From Mesorhizobium kowhaii (lineage in GTDB: Bacteria > Pseudomonadota > Alphaproteobacteria > Rhizobiales > Rhizobiaceae), in contig NZ_MZXV01000051.1 in the NCBI RefSeq assembly GCF_003253745.1, positions 310,001 through 374,000 on the forward strand: a stretch of 64,000 nt of DNA. The letters are read 5' to 3'. Each line of letters starts with the position of its first letter. Position 1 is the stretch's first letter. Made by a program: the position numbers and the translations under genes. Positions 1 to 8,628 of the stretch are shown here, piece after piece. The notes beneath the pieces were generated by a model. It ran no database searches. It was not told the origin of the DNA and saw only the letters and a list, made by a program, of their open reading frames with translations.

Positions 1-1144
1 TGCCGGAATAGAAGTCGACGTTCGGGTAGAGCTTCTTCTCGATGAAATAGGGGTCGGTCAGCGCGATCTTTTCCAGCTCCATGGCGATATCGAGCAGCGG
101 ATCGTCCTTGATGCCGAGCTCGCCCAGCACCTCATGCGCCGTCTTCTGCATGATCTTGGCGCGTGGATCGTAGTTCTTGTAGACGCGGTGGCCAAAGCCC
201 ATCAGCCGGAACGGGTCGTTCTTGTCCTTGGCGCGGGCGATGAATTCCGGGATGTGATCGACATGGCCGATCTCGCCCAACATATTCAGCGCCGCTTCAT
301 TGGCGCCGCCATGCGCCGGGCCCCACAGGCAAGCGATGCCGGCGGCGATGCAGGCGAACGGGTTGGCGCCCGAGGAGCCGGCAAGACGAACGGTCGAGGT
401 CGAGGCGTTCTGCTCGTGATCGGCGTGCAGGATGAAGATGCGCTCCATGGCGCGCGCCAGCACCGGATTGATCTTGTATTCCTCGCACGGCACGGCAAAG
501 CACATGTGCAGGAAGTTGGCGGCGAAGTTCAGCTCGTTCTTCGGGTAAATGAAGGGCTGGCCGATATGGTATTTGTAGGCCATCGCCGCAATCGTCGGCA
601 TCTTGGCGATCAGCCGCATGGAGGCGACCATGCGCTGGTAGGGGTCGGAGATGTCGGTGGAGTCGTGGTAGAAGGCCGACAGCGCACCGACCACGCCGCA
701 CATCACCGCCATCGGGTGCGCATCGCGGCGGAAGCCGGTGAAGAAGCGCGACATCTGCTCGTGCACCATGGTGTGGCGCGTCACGCGGTAATCGAAATCG
801 TCCTTCTGCGCCTTGGTCGGCAATTCGCCGTAGAGCAGGAGATAGCAGACCTCGAGGAAGTCGCCGTGTTCGGCCAACTGGTCGATCGGATAGCCGCGGT
901 GCAAGAGGATGCCGGCGTCGCCGTCGATGAAGGTGATCTCGGACTCGCAGCTTGCGGTCGAGGTGAAGCCGGGATCGTAGGTGAAGGCGCCGGTGGTGCT
1001 GTAGAGCGAGGCGATATCGATGACATCGGGCCCGACCGAGCCGCTTCGCACCTTGAACTCGTGAGTCTTGCCGGCGAATTCAAGCGTTGCCGTGGCCCCT
1101 TGGGTCGTGCCGCCCAAATCCAGTTTTTTCGCAGCTTCGGTCAT
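1..1144 (-). CDS. gltA: Citrate synthase (3' end cut by the window)
   Basis: Citrate synthase condenses acetyl-CoA and oxaloacetate at the entry of the TCA cycle in the cytoplasm. The minus-strand translation starts at the ATG at 1142-1144 (MTEAAKKLDLGG) and carries the type II hexameric citrate synthase signature. Visible motifs are WGPAHGGANEA with the first active-site His, GFGHRVYKNYDPR with the second His, and NVDFYSG with the catalytic Asp at the very edge of the window. About 381 codons are present of the roughly 430 usual, so only the C-terminal tail lies outside. It is followed upstream by gltX in the same direction, the usual rhizobial order. Confidence 0.97.
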   Translation of the reverse strand, partial: MTEAAKKLDLGGTTQGATATLEFAGKTHEFKVRSGSVGPDVIDIASLYSTTGAFTYDPGFTSTASCESEITFIDGDAGILLHRGYPIDQLAEHGDFLEVCYLLLYGELPTKAQKDDFDYRVTRHTMVHEQMSRFFTGFRRDAHPMAVMCGVVGALSAFYHDSTDISDPYQRMVASMRLIAKMPTIAAMAYKYHIGQPFIYPKNELNFAANFLHMCFAVPCEEYKINPVLARAMERIFILHADHEQNASTSTVRLAGSSGANPFACIAAGIACLWGPAHGGANEAALNMLGEIGHVDHIPEFIARAKDKNDPFRLMGFGHRVYKNYDPRAKIMQKTAHEVLGELGIKDDPLLDIAMELEKIALTDPYFIEKKLYPNVDFYSG

Positions 1145-1327
1145 TGCAAACTCCTTCTTGTTTCCTCATGCCGGCAAAGGCAAATTCTGCAGAGCGACAC
1201 GTCGAAATCACCGCAATGCGCCTATTCGCCACCGCATTCTAGGAGGTGCGTGCCAGATTGGGCCAAGGCCTAATGTTGCACTGCGAAACGCGCCTTTCAA
1301 TGCCAATCTTCTTGGGCCAGTTTGCTC

Positions 1328-2752
1328 CTAATCGATTTGATCCGCTATGCGCGCCAGGCTTTCCTCGCGCCCGAGCACGGCAAGCACGTCGAACACGCCC
1401 GGCGAGGTGCTTTTGCCGGTCAGGGCGGCGCGCAAAGGCTGGGCCACGGCGCCAAGCTTGTGACCGCCGGCCTGCGCATAGTCGCGGACCGCGGCCTCAG
1501 CCGCAGTGGCCGTCCAGTCGCCTGAAAGCGCATTCAAAGCTTCGTGAGCGCCGCGCAGGACTTTGCGTGCGTCGTCGTTGAGCAAAAGTGCCGCCTTGTC
1601 GTCGATCGGCAGCGGGCGGGTGGCAAACAGGAAGGCGGCGCCATCGACAAGCTCGACCAGTGTCTTGGCGCGCTCCTTCAGACCCGGCAGTGCGGCCAGC
1701 AGCTGCGCCTTGTTGTTGTCGTCGAGGCGCGCGGCCATTGCCGGACCACCCTCGAGATAGGGCAAGGTGGCGAGGAAGATGTCGAACAGATCGGCATCGC
1801 TCATGCGGCGCATATGGACGCCGTTCAGCGCCTCGAGCTTGGCGAAGTCAAAGCGGGCCGCGCCCTTGTTGACGTCGCCGATGTCGAACCACGAGATCAT
1901 GTCCTTGATCGACATGATCTCGTCGTCACCATGGCTCCAGCCGAGCCGCGCCAGGTAGTTGAGCAGCGCCTCCGGCAGATAGCCCATGGCGCGATAGGCC
2001 TCGACGCCGAGCGCGCCGTGCCGCTTCGACAGCTTGGCGCCATCGGCGCCGTGGATCAGCGGGATATGCGACATCGACGGCACGTCCCAGCCCATGGCGT
2101 CGTAGATCACGGTCTGGCGGGCGGCATTGGTCAAATGGTCGTCACCGCGGATGATGTGGGTGACGCCCATGTCGTGGTCGTCGACGACGACGGCATGCAT
2201 GTAGGTCGGGTTGCCGTCCGAGCGCAGGATGATGAAGTCGTCGAGGTCCTTGTTGGGAAAGCGGACCTCGCCCTGGACACGGTCGTGCACCACCGTCTCG
2301 CCCTCTGTCGGCGCCTTGATGCGGATGGCGCCCTTGGCGCCTGCGGGCGCCTCGGACGGATCGCGGTCACGCCAGCGGCCGTCATAGCGAGGCGGCAGCC
2401 CCCTGGCTCGTGCTGCCTCGCGCATCGCCTCCAGCTCGGCCGGGGTCGCGTAGCAGTAGTAGGCCTTGCCCATGCGCACGAGCTCCTCGGCCACCTCACG
2501 GTGGCGCGGCGCACGCTCGAACTGCGACACCGGCTCGCCGTCCCAGCTGAGGCCGAGCCAGGAAAGCCCGTCGAGAATGGCCGCCGTCGCAGCATCTGTC
2601 GAACGCTCACGATCGGTGTCCTCGATGCGCAGCAGCATCGTGCCGTCGGTGTGCTTTGCGTACAGCCAATTGAACAGCGCCGTGCGCGCGCCGCCTATAT
2701 GCAGGTAACCGGTGGGCGAGGGGGCAAAACGGGTGACGACCTTGTCGGACAT
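1328..2752 (-). CDS. gltX: Glutamate--tRNA ligase
   Basis: Class I aminoacyl-tRNA synthetase charging tRNA-Glu in the cytoplasm, 474 aa, the normal family length. The nucleotide-binding HIGH-type motif is seen as YLHIGGARTALF at residues 16-27 and the KMSKS-type motif as GAKLSKRHG near residue 240. The ATG at 2750-2752 gives the conserved start MSDKVVTRFAPSPTG. The open frame runs further upstream, but that extension is low-complexity and unlike the family. It reads away from comEC, and the two share a 102-bp divergent promoter region. Confidence 0.97.
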   Translation of the reverse strand: MSDKVVTRFAPSPTGYLHIGGARTALFNWLYAKHTDGTMLLRIEDTDRERSTDAATAAILDGLSWLGLSWDGEPVSQFERAPRHREVAEELVRMGKAYYCYATPAELEAMREAARARGLPPRYDGRWRDRDPSEAPAGAKGAIRIKAPTEGETVVHDRVQGEVRFPNKDLDDFIILRSDGNPTYMHAVVVDDHDMGVTHIIRGDDHLTNAARQTVIYDAMGWDVPSMSHIPLIHGADGAKLSKRHGALGVEAYRAMGYLPEALLNYLARLGWSHGDDEIMSIKDMISWFDIGDVNKGAARFDFAKLEALNGVHMRRMSDADLFDIFLATLPYLEGGPAMAARLDDNNKAQLLAALPGLKERAKTLVELVDGAAFLFATRPLPIDDKAALLLNDDARKVLRGAHEALNALSGDWTATAAEAAVRDYAQAGGHKLGAVAQPLRAALTGKSTSPGVFDVLAVLGREESLARIADQID

Positions 2753-2854
2753 GAAACTCTCGGAAACCATCTGAAGCGGGGTGCGGTTGCGCGGACTTTC
2801 GCGCGTTGCGCGTTCATGTAGCATAGGGTGTCGAGGGCGCAAGGGGCAGACCCG

Positions 2855-5314
2855 ATGGCTGGACGAGGCCGGGGCTCGGATCAGGGCGAGGACGCCACCA
2901 TTGGCGTCAGCGAACGGTCCCTGTTTGCGGCGCCGCTGCTGGCCCCGCTGCCGCCGCCATCGCCCCTCGTGCCGATTCCCGGCAACCCGCCGTTGCAAGC
3001 GGATGTCTCCGCCCCCGGTCCTGTTGCCGAAGCTGGCAGGATCGTGCGCGTGCGCCGGCAGATCGGCCTGATATCACTGCCTCGGCTGCGCCACAGCGTG
3101 GCTACGGCAGCGGGCCTGGAACTCGACCGAGGCGTAGCCTTCTTGCTGGTGCCGGTCTGCCTGGCGATTGGAGCGATCGGCTATTTTTCACTTGCCGCAG
3201 AGCCTGATTTTGCAAAGCCTGTCGCGGTCGTCGTTCTGACGGGGCTCTGTGCGTTCGTCTCGCGTTCCTGGCCGAAAACCCATTTGTGCTTCATGGCTGC
3301 GCTGCTGTGCACGCTCGGCCTGCTCGCCGGCAAGGTCGAGACATGGCGGGCGGGAACGCAGATGCTGGGCTCAGAAATCTCGACCCAGGTGACCGGCCGC
3401 GTCGTCTCGCTTGACCGGATGGAGACCGGCCGCATCCGGCTGACCATCGATGTAACGTCGACCGCCAGGCCGAAATTGCGTTATGCGCCGGAGCGGGTTC
3501 GGCTTTCGGCACGAAAGATCCCGGCAGAGATAACCGCCGGCTCCCTGGTCACCGGCTACGCCAAGCTGTTGCCGCCGACAGGCCCGGTGCGGCCTGACAG
3601 CTACGACTTCTCCTTCGACAGCTATTTCGCCGGCATCGGCGGCAGCGGGTTTTTTCTCGGCAATCCAAAGCTTGTCGCCGGCGATGACAACGATATGCCG
3701 CTGTCGGCCCGCCTTGCCTCGGGGATAGAAAATGCCCGTGAAGCCATCGCCGACCATATCAGGGGCAGTGTCGGTGGCGCCGAAGGTGAGATCGCCGCGG
3801 CGCTGATCGTCGGCGTGCGCGCCGGCATTCCCGATGAAATCAACGAAGCGATGCGGCGCACCGGCATCTACCATATCATCTCCATTTCCGGGCTACACAT
3901 GGCGCTGGTCGCCGGCACCATCATGATGCTGATGCGCAGCTCCTTCGCCCTGTTTCCAGACTTTTCCGCGCGTCGGCCGGTCAAGAAATACGCGGCCGCC
4001 GCCGCACTTTTCTCGATCGCCGCCTATCTCGTCATCTCAGGCATCGTCGTTGCCGCCGAGCGCAGCTTCATCATGCTGGCGGTGATGCTGATTGCCGTGC
4101 TGTTCGATCGGGCGGCGCTGACCATGCGCAACCTGGCGATCTCGGCGATCGCCGTCATTGTGGTGTCGCCACATGAAGTGGTCGGCCCGAGTTTCCAGAT
4201 GTCGTTCGCGGCGACCGCGGCGCTGGTCGGTGCCTATGCCGGCTGGTCGGATCATCGCGCGGGGAAAACGAGACCGCCGCCGCCACGGCGATCGCTGCCC
4301 GGCTTTCTCACGCGAAAATTCCTGTTGGCGATGGGTGGCCTTGCCATGACCTCCATCATCGCCGGCAGCGCCACTGCGCTGTTTGCCATCTGGCATTTTC
4401 AGCGGGTTTCGCCGCTTAGCCTGTTCGCCAATCTCGCCATCATGCCGATCGTGTCCGTCGTCATGTTCCTGGCCGTTGCCAGCGCCTTGTTGATGCCGTT
4501 CGGGTTCGACGGGCCATCCCTCTATCTGATGGGCAAAGGCCTGACGGCAATGATCGCCATATCGGGCTGGATTTCCGAACGTTCGCCTGTCGACGCAGTC
4601 GGGTTGATTTCGCAGCAGTCCGTCCTGCTGGTGGCGATTGCCTTGGTCATTGCGACGATGGCGACGACATGGCTGCGGCTCGCAGCGCTTCCCTTCGCAC
4701 TTGCCGGCATGCTGACCGTCTCGGACACGCGCCCACCGGACGTGCTGATCTCGGAGGACGCCAGGCTGGTTGCGCTGCCGATCGGCGACGGCGAACTCGC
4801 CGTCAGCCGGGCACGCCCGAACGAATTCACGGTCGACAACTGGAAACGCGCGCTGACATCCGAAACCATCGTCATGCCGGAGGTGTTCAGCAAAGGAGAC
4901 GGGCAATTCGAGATAGCGGATGCCGCCGAACTGCCGCCGGGAGCGCCTTTCTACTGCACATCAGGCGTTTGCCTTGCCAAGCATCCGTCCGGCGCGATCA
5001 TTGCGCATGTCGAAGACCGAAATGACGCCTGGAAAGCCTGCAGCCTCGCTGACCTGATCATCATCAATGACGCCACGGCCTATGACCCCTGTCACGATCC
5101 GCTGGTGCTCGTCATCACCAAGCGACAACTGGCTCGCAAGGGTAGTGCGGCCGTCTTCTTCGATCGCCAATCGGCGACCACGCCTGCGACGATCAGCTTC
5201 GCGGTGGACAGGCCATACCGGCCCTGGCACACGCAGCGCAAGTTCTCGCGCGAGGCGAGGGGCCTGCCACCCTACCGCAAACCCGAAAAGCCGGTTGCAA
5301 GCTCTGCTCAGTAG
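2855..5314 (+). CDS. comEC: ComEC/Rec2-type DNA uptake channel protein
   Basis: Multispanning inner-membrane protein of the ComEC/Rec2 family, which moves single-stranded DNA across the membrane during transformation; 819 aa. An N-terminal soluble DUF4131-like part with an OB-like segment is followed by the competence domain with about eight to ten hydrophobic segments (roughly residues 270-600), including the family signature GIYHIISISGLHMALVAG. The C-terminal part lacks an intact metallo-beta-lactamase metal site, as in many alphaproteobacterial members. The ATG at 2855 is preferred over an upstream GTG at 2828 because AAGGGG lies 8 bases ahead. Its end overlaps the convergent lexA end by 7 bases. 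Whether the strain is transformable cannot be judged here. Confidence 0.9.
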   Translation: MAGRGRGSDQGEDATIGVSERSLFAAPLLAPLPPPSPLVPIPGNPPLQADVSAPGPVAEAGRIVRVRRQIGLISLPRLRHSVATAAGLELDRGVAFLLVPVCLAIGAIGYFSLAAEPDFAKPVAVVVLTGLCAFVSRSWPKTHLCFMAALLCTLGLLAGKVETWRAGTQMLGSEISTQVTGRVVSLDRMETGRIRLTIDVTSTARPKLRYAPERVRLSARKIPAEITAGSLVTGYAKLLPPTGPVRPDSYDFSFDSYFAGIGGSGFFLGNPKLVAGDDNDMPLSARLASGIENAREAIADHIRGSVGGAEGEIAAALIVGVRAGIPDEINEAMRRTGIYHIISISGLHMALVAGTIMMLMRSSFALFPDFSARRPVKKYAAAAALFSIAAYLVISGIVVAAERSFIMLAVMLIAVLFDRAALTMRNLAISAIAVIVVSPHEVVGPSFQMSFAATAALVGAYAGWSDHRAGKTRPPPPRRSLPGFLTRKFLLAMGGLAMTSIIAGSATALFAIWHFQRVSPLSLFANLAIMPIVSVVMFLAVASALLMPFGFDGPSLYLMGKGLTAMIAISGWISERSPVDAVGLISQQSVLLVAIALVIATMATTWLRLAALPFALAGMLTVSDTRPPDVLISEDARLVALPIGDGELAVSRARPNEFTVDNWKRALTSETIVMPEVFSKGDGQFEIADAAELPPGAPFYCTSGVCLAKHPSGAIIAHVEDRNDAWKACSLADLIIINDATAYDPCHDPLVLVITKRQLARKGSAAVFFDRQSATTPATISFAVDRPYRPWHTQRKFSREARGLPPYRKPEKPVASSAQ

Positions 5315-6045
5315 CGCCTGATCAACCCGACGAGCTTGCCTTGCACCTTGACCCTGTCCGGCCCGAAAATGCGGGTTTCATAGGCGGGGTTAGCAGCTTC
5401 GAGAGCAATCGAAGCACCCTTGCGGCGGAACCGCTTCAGCGTTGCTTCCTCTTCATCCACCAGCGCCACGATGATCTCGCCCGGGCTGGCTGTATCGGCG
5501 TTGCGGATGATGACGGTGTCGCCATCGAAGATGCCGGCCTCGATCATCGAATCGCCCTTGACCTCGAGGGCGTAGTGCTCGCCGCCCATGATCATGTCCG
5601 GCGGCACCGAAATCGAATGCGTCTGATGCTGGATGGCGTCGATCGGCACACCGGCGGCGATGCGCCCCATGACCGGGATCGACACGGCGGAAACCACGTC
5701 GTCGTCATTGCCGGCCGAAGGCATCCGCGAAAGCGCTGGCTTGATTTGCCGGCCAAGGCCGCCTTGACCGAGGCGGCCTTGGATGACGCTTGGCGAGAAC
5801 TTTTTTGCCGCGTTGAGGCCGGGCGCGATCGAATCCGGCAGTCGCAGCACTTCCAGCGCGCGCGCCCGATTTGGTAGCCGGCGAATGAAGCCGCGCTCCT
5901 CCAGCGCCGTGATCAGCCGGTGGATGCCGGATTTGGAGGCGAGGTCGAGCGCTTCCTTCATCTCGTCGAAGGAGGGCGGAATGCCGCTTTCCTTGAGCCG
6001 TTCATGAATGAACATCAGCAGTTCATGTTGTTTACGCGTCAGCAT
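5308..6045 (-). CDS. lexA: LexA repressor, SOS regulator
   Basis: LexA represses the DNA-damage regulon and cleaves itself when RecA filaments form. It has 245 aa with an N-terminal winged helix (MLTRKQHELLMFIHERLKES) and a C-terminal S24 peptidase domain. The cleavage bond is Ala131-Gly132 in GRIAAGVPIDA, the nucleophile is Ser166 in GDSMIEAG, and the general base is Lys204 in EEATLKRF. The start at 6043-6045 is the conserved MLTRKQ. The open frame extends upstream without family similarity. A GTTC-N7-GTTC operator lies 63 bp upstream, so autoregulation is expected. Confidence 0.97.
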   Translation of the reverse strand: MLTRKQHELLMFIHERLKESGIPPSFDEMKEALDLASKSGIHRLITALEERGFIRRLPNRARALEVLRLPDSIAPGLNAAKKFSPSVIQGRLGQGGLGRQIKPALSRMPSAGNDDDVVSAVSIPVMGRIAAGVPIDAIQHQTHSISVPPDMIMGGEHYALEVKGDSMIEAGIFDGDTVIIRNADTASPGEIIVALVDEEEATLKRFRRKGASIALEAANPAYETRIFGPDRVKVQGKLVGLIRRY

Positions 6046-6107
6046 GGCGACCCCCCAGGAAACCTGAAACCAGAATCGGAAAAACAAACCCAGAACAAAC
6101 ACTATCT

Positions 6108-6122
6108 GTTCCAGTTGTGTTC
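6108..6122. promoter_or_regulatory. LexA (SOS) box of lexA
   Basis: GTTC at 6108-6111 and GTTC at 6119-6122 are separated by exactly seven bases, the direct-repeat operator used by LexA in alphaproteobacteria. It sits 63 bp upstream of the lexA start codon, the expected place for autorepression. Confidence 0.88.
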
Positions 6123-6424
6123 CGCAACCGTTTAAAGTTTAATGAATTTGTTAAGGCGGCTGAAATCATTGGCGCGCGGCGGTGAGCCGCGATCGAGGGC
6201 CCCCTGCCGCCGCGGCGCACTGGCCTGCATTGAAATTGTTTTGGTTAATGGCCTGTGGCCCACTTCGTGGCGAGGTTTGGCATCAGCTGCCGACAGACCT
6301 CGATTGGGGGCATTTCCACTTTCACGTCTCGTTCAGCTGCCGTGAACGAAACGAAGCCAAAATGCCAACTTTCGTCAGAGAAATGGCAGATCTCCCTTGG
6401 TCTTTGTCCTTGTCGAACGGCAGA
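6123..6424. other. Intergenic stretch between lexA and the GntR gene
   Basis: About 300 bp holding the upstream part of the lexA promoter region. Short overlapping frames here have no ribosome binding site or recognisable family. No tRNA, repeat or clear terminator was seen. It marks the junction between the core lexA side and the kynurenine module. Confidence 0.6.
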
Positions 6425-7162
6425 TCATCGCGTGTTCATATTGTCCTTACCGGCATGGACATAGACATGCAGCGTATAGCCGATATGAGCGGTCATCAGC
6501 GCCTTCGCACGCTCGACGTTGCGATCCAGCGCCGCCTCCATGAGCGCCGTGTGATGTTCGATCGCGACAGCCTGGCGCAACGCCTCCATGGCCTCTTCAT
6601 AGCCATGCTGCAGGCCGGCGGCCGCCCGCAAGGTTGGTGCCAGGCCAAGAAAGCGGTGATGGCGACGCAACTGATCCGCGATCGTGGAATGGAAGGTCAG
6701 CAGCCAAGGGGATGTTGCCGCACTGAGCAGTGCCGCGTGAAAAGCCTCGTGTTTTTCATCCCACTCGTCGACCACTGCGTCGGACGGGTCGTCGACCGCG
6801 GTCTTGCAACGCGACAGCCGGTAATGGGCGGCGACGACGATGTCCTCCCATTCACGGCCGCCTTTCTCGATCGATTCCTGGAGCAGAGGCAGTTCAACCA
6901 CCAACCTGGCGCGTGACAGGTCTTCCAGTTCGAAGCGCGACACCGGAGCGACGGCAAAGCCGCGATTGCTGATGGCGGTCACCAGGCGCTCGGCCTCCAA
7001 CCGCGACAGCGCTTCGCGCAACGGTGTCCAGCCAATGCCGTAGCTGTTGCGCAACGCGCTGAGCTTGAGTGGCGCGCCGGGCTTCAGACGGGTGGTGAGG
7101 ATATCGCGACGCAGCAGCCTGTAGGCTGCTTCCGTTTTCGAGAAGTGCTCGTCGTCCAGCAT
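6425..7162 (-). CDS. GntR/FCD-family regulator, probable regulator of the kynurenine genes
   Basis: 245-aa transcription factor with an N-terminal GntR winged helix (LRRDILTTRLKPGAPLKLS, then GWTPLREALSRLEAERLV) and a C-terminal all-helical FCD ligand domain containing the usual spaced Asp/His metal-site residues. It is divergent from kynU across a 155-bp gap that holds a perfect 12-bp palindrome, the typical arrangement of a local autoregulated repressor. The ligand is inferred to be a tryptophan-pathway intermediate. Well-studied kynurenine regulators such as KynR are of the Lrp/AsnC type, so a GntR protein in this role would be unusual. Confidence 0.85.
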   Translation of the reverse strand: MLDDEHFSKTEAAYRLLRRDILTTRLKPGAPLKLSALRNSYGIGWTPLREALSRLEAERLVTAISNRGFAVAPVSRFELEDLSRARLVVELPLLQESIEKGGREWEDIVVAAHYRLSRCKTAVDDPSDAVVDEWDEKHEAFHAALLSAATSPWLLTFHSTIADQLRRHHRFLGLAPTLRAAAGLQHGYEEAMEALRQAVAIEHHTALMEAALDRNVERAKALMTAHIGYTLHVYVHAGKDNMNTR

Positions 7163-7185
7163 CGTCGTCCATCCCTCGGATGGTG

Positions 7186-7226
7186 ATTATATATGAAAGC
7201 CTCACATTGCGTAAATTATATATAAT
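7186..7226. promoter_or_regulatory. Candidate GntR operators in the gntR-kynU divergent promoter
   Basis: ATTATATATAAT at 7215-7226 is a perfect palindrome. ATTATATATG at 7186-7195 repeats nine of its bases. The two sites lie 20 bases apart between the divergent start codons. GntR/FCD regulators usually bind short AT-rich palindromes, so these are the best operator candidates for the adjacent regulator. Confidence 0.6.
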
Positions 7227-7317
7227 GTTTGACAGCGCCCACGGGACTGCCCATGATCGCCCAACGGTTTCACCTGATATGTTCATCGAGCACGCTCATG
7301 CGCGGGGATAGTCGACC

Positions 7318-8565
7318 ATGAATGCAACTCTCGATCTCGCTGCAATCGAGGCGATGGACGCCGCGGATCCGCTGCGTTCCATGCGCGATCGCTTCGTCTT
7401 GCCGCAAGGGGTGATCTACCTCGACGGCAATTCGCTTGGCGCGGCTTCACCCGCCGTCTTCGATGAACTGAACAAGGCCGCAACACAGGAATGGGCGCAG
7501 GATCTCATCCGTGCCTGGAACACCGCTGGCTGGTTCGACATGCCGGTCGAGCTCGGCGACCAACTCGGGCGCCTGATCGGGGCCGCGGCCGGCCAGACTG
7601 TGGTCTGCGATACGACCTCGATCAACATCTACAAGGTGCTGCATGCGGCGCTCGCGATGAGGCCGGACCGGTCGGTCATCGTCGCCGAGGGCTCCAGCTT
7701 TCCAACCGACCTCTATATGGCCGAGGGCGTTGCCTCGACGCGGCCGGGCACGACGCTGCGGCTAGAGGGCGTCGATGCGCCTGAGATTGAAGAGCTTATC
7801 GACGAGCGCGTCGCCGTCATCCTGGTCAACCATGTCAACTACAAGTCCGGCCAGTTGCGCGACATGGCGGCCCTGACGCGCAGGGCCCATCAGGCCGGAG
7901 CGCTGATCGTCTGGGATCTCTGCCATACCGCCGGTGCCTTGCCGGTCGAGCTCGACGGCGCCAATGCCGATTTCGCCATTGGCTGTACCTACAAGAACCT
8001 CAATGGCGGCCCGGGTTCGCCGGCCTTCATCTATGCCGCAAAGCGCCACCATGATGATGTCTATCAGCCGCTCAGCGGCTGGTGGGGGCATGCGCGGCCC
8101 TTCGCCTTCGAACAGGCCTATGCCGCCGGCACCGGCATCCGCCGGTTCTTGTGTGGCACGCAGCCGGTGTTGTCGATGCGGGCGCTCAAGGGCGCGCTGG
8201 ACGTCTGGAACGATGTCGACATGACGGCGGTGCGCAAGAAAAGCATCGCACTGACCGACCTGTTCATCCAGCTGGTCGAAACAAAGTGCAGCGCCTACGG
8301 GCTAGAACTCGAAAGCCCCCGTAACGGCAACGAGCGCGGCAGCCAGGTGTCGTTTATTCACCCCAACGGATATCAGGTGATGCGGGCCTTGATCGAACGC
8401 GGTGTGATCGGCGATTTCCGCGCGCCTTCGACCATCCGCTTCGGCTTCACGCCGCTCTATGTCGGCTACAGGGACGTCTGGCAGGCGGTCGAGGTGCTGG
8501 AGGACATCCTGCGCACCGGCGCCTGGCAGGATGCGCGGTTCGCGGTCAAGACTGCAGTCACGTGA
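7318..8565 (+). CDS. kynU: Kynureninase
   Basis: PLP enzyme hydrolysing L-kynurenine to anthranilate and alanine; 415 aa, normal length. Visible features are IYLDGNSLGAAS near residue 33, the PLP-pocket segment VWDLCHTAGALPVELD, and CTYKNLNGGPGSPAF, whose Lys226 is the predicted Schiff-base residue. It starts at ATG 7318 after a divergent promoter shared with the GntR regulator. The convergent neighbour is kynA, which makes the precursor N-formylkynurenine. Together with the formamidase-like hydrolase at 11401 the three steps from tryptophan to anthranilate are encoded here. Confidence 0.95.
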   Translation: MNATLDLAAIEAMDAADPLRSMRDRFVLPQGVIYLDGNSLGAASPAVFDELNKAATQEWAQDLIRAWNTAGWFDMPVELGDQLGRLIGAAAGQTVVCDTTSINIYKVLHAALAMRPDRSVIVAEGSSFPTDLYMAEGVASTRPGTTLRLEGVDAPEIEELIDERVAVILVNHVNYKSGQLRDMAALTRRAHQAGALIVWDLCHTAGALPVELDGANADFAIGCTYKNLNGGPGSPAFIYAAKRHHDDVYQPLSGWWGHARPFAFEQAYAAGTGIRRFLCGTQPVLSMRALKGALDVWNDVDMTAVRKKSIALTDLFIQLVETKCSAYGLELESPRNGNERGSQVSFIHPNGYQVMRALIERGVIGDFRAPSTIRFGFTPLYVGYRDVWQAVEVLEDILRTGAWQDARFAVKTAVT

Positions 8566-8567
8566 GT

Positions 8568-8612
8568 GTATGTCGCCCAAAAGTGCGCAGCGGTTTTGGG
8601 ACAACGACATAC
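8568..8612. repeat. Long interrupted palindrome between kynU and kynA
   Basis: Outer arms GTATGTCG (8568-8575) and CGACATAC (8605-8612) enclose inner arms CCCAAAA (8576-8582) and TTTTGGG (8594-8600), with an 11-base centre. It lies between two convergent stop codons and could fold on either strand, so it may terminate both genes. From memory, near-identical palindromes are abundant between genes in Mesorhizobium and relatives. No second copy was noticed in this window. Confidence 0.75.
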
Positions 8613-8628
8613 GCAAAGCAAAGACAGA

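Noticed and set aside
134..1273. 379-codon plus-strand frame opposite gltA
   Set aside because: It is the mirror of a well-conserved citrate synthase gene, a common artefact of GC-rich codon bias, with no family match.
1544..2821. 425-codon plus-strand frame opposite gltX
   Set aside because: Antisense shadow of glutamyl-tRNA synthetase; low-complexity composition rich in Val, Ala and His and no ribosome binding site.
4037..4906. 289-codon minus-strand frame inside comEC
   Set aside because: Arg/His/Gln-rich shadow of the membrane-spanning region of comEC.
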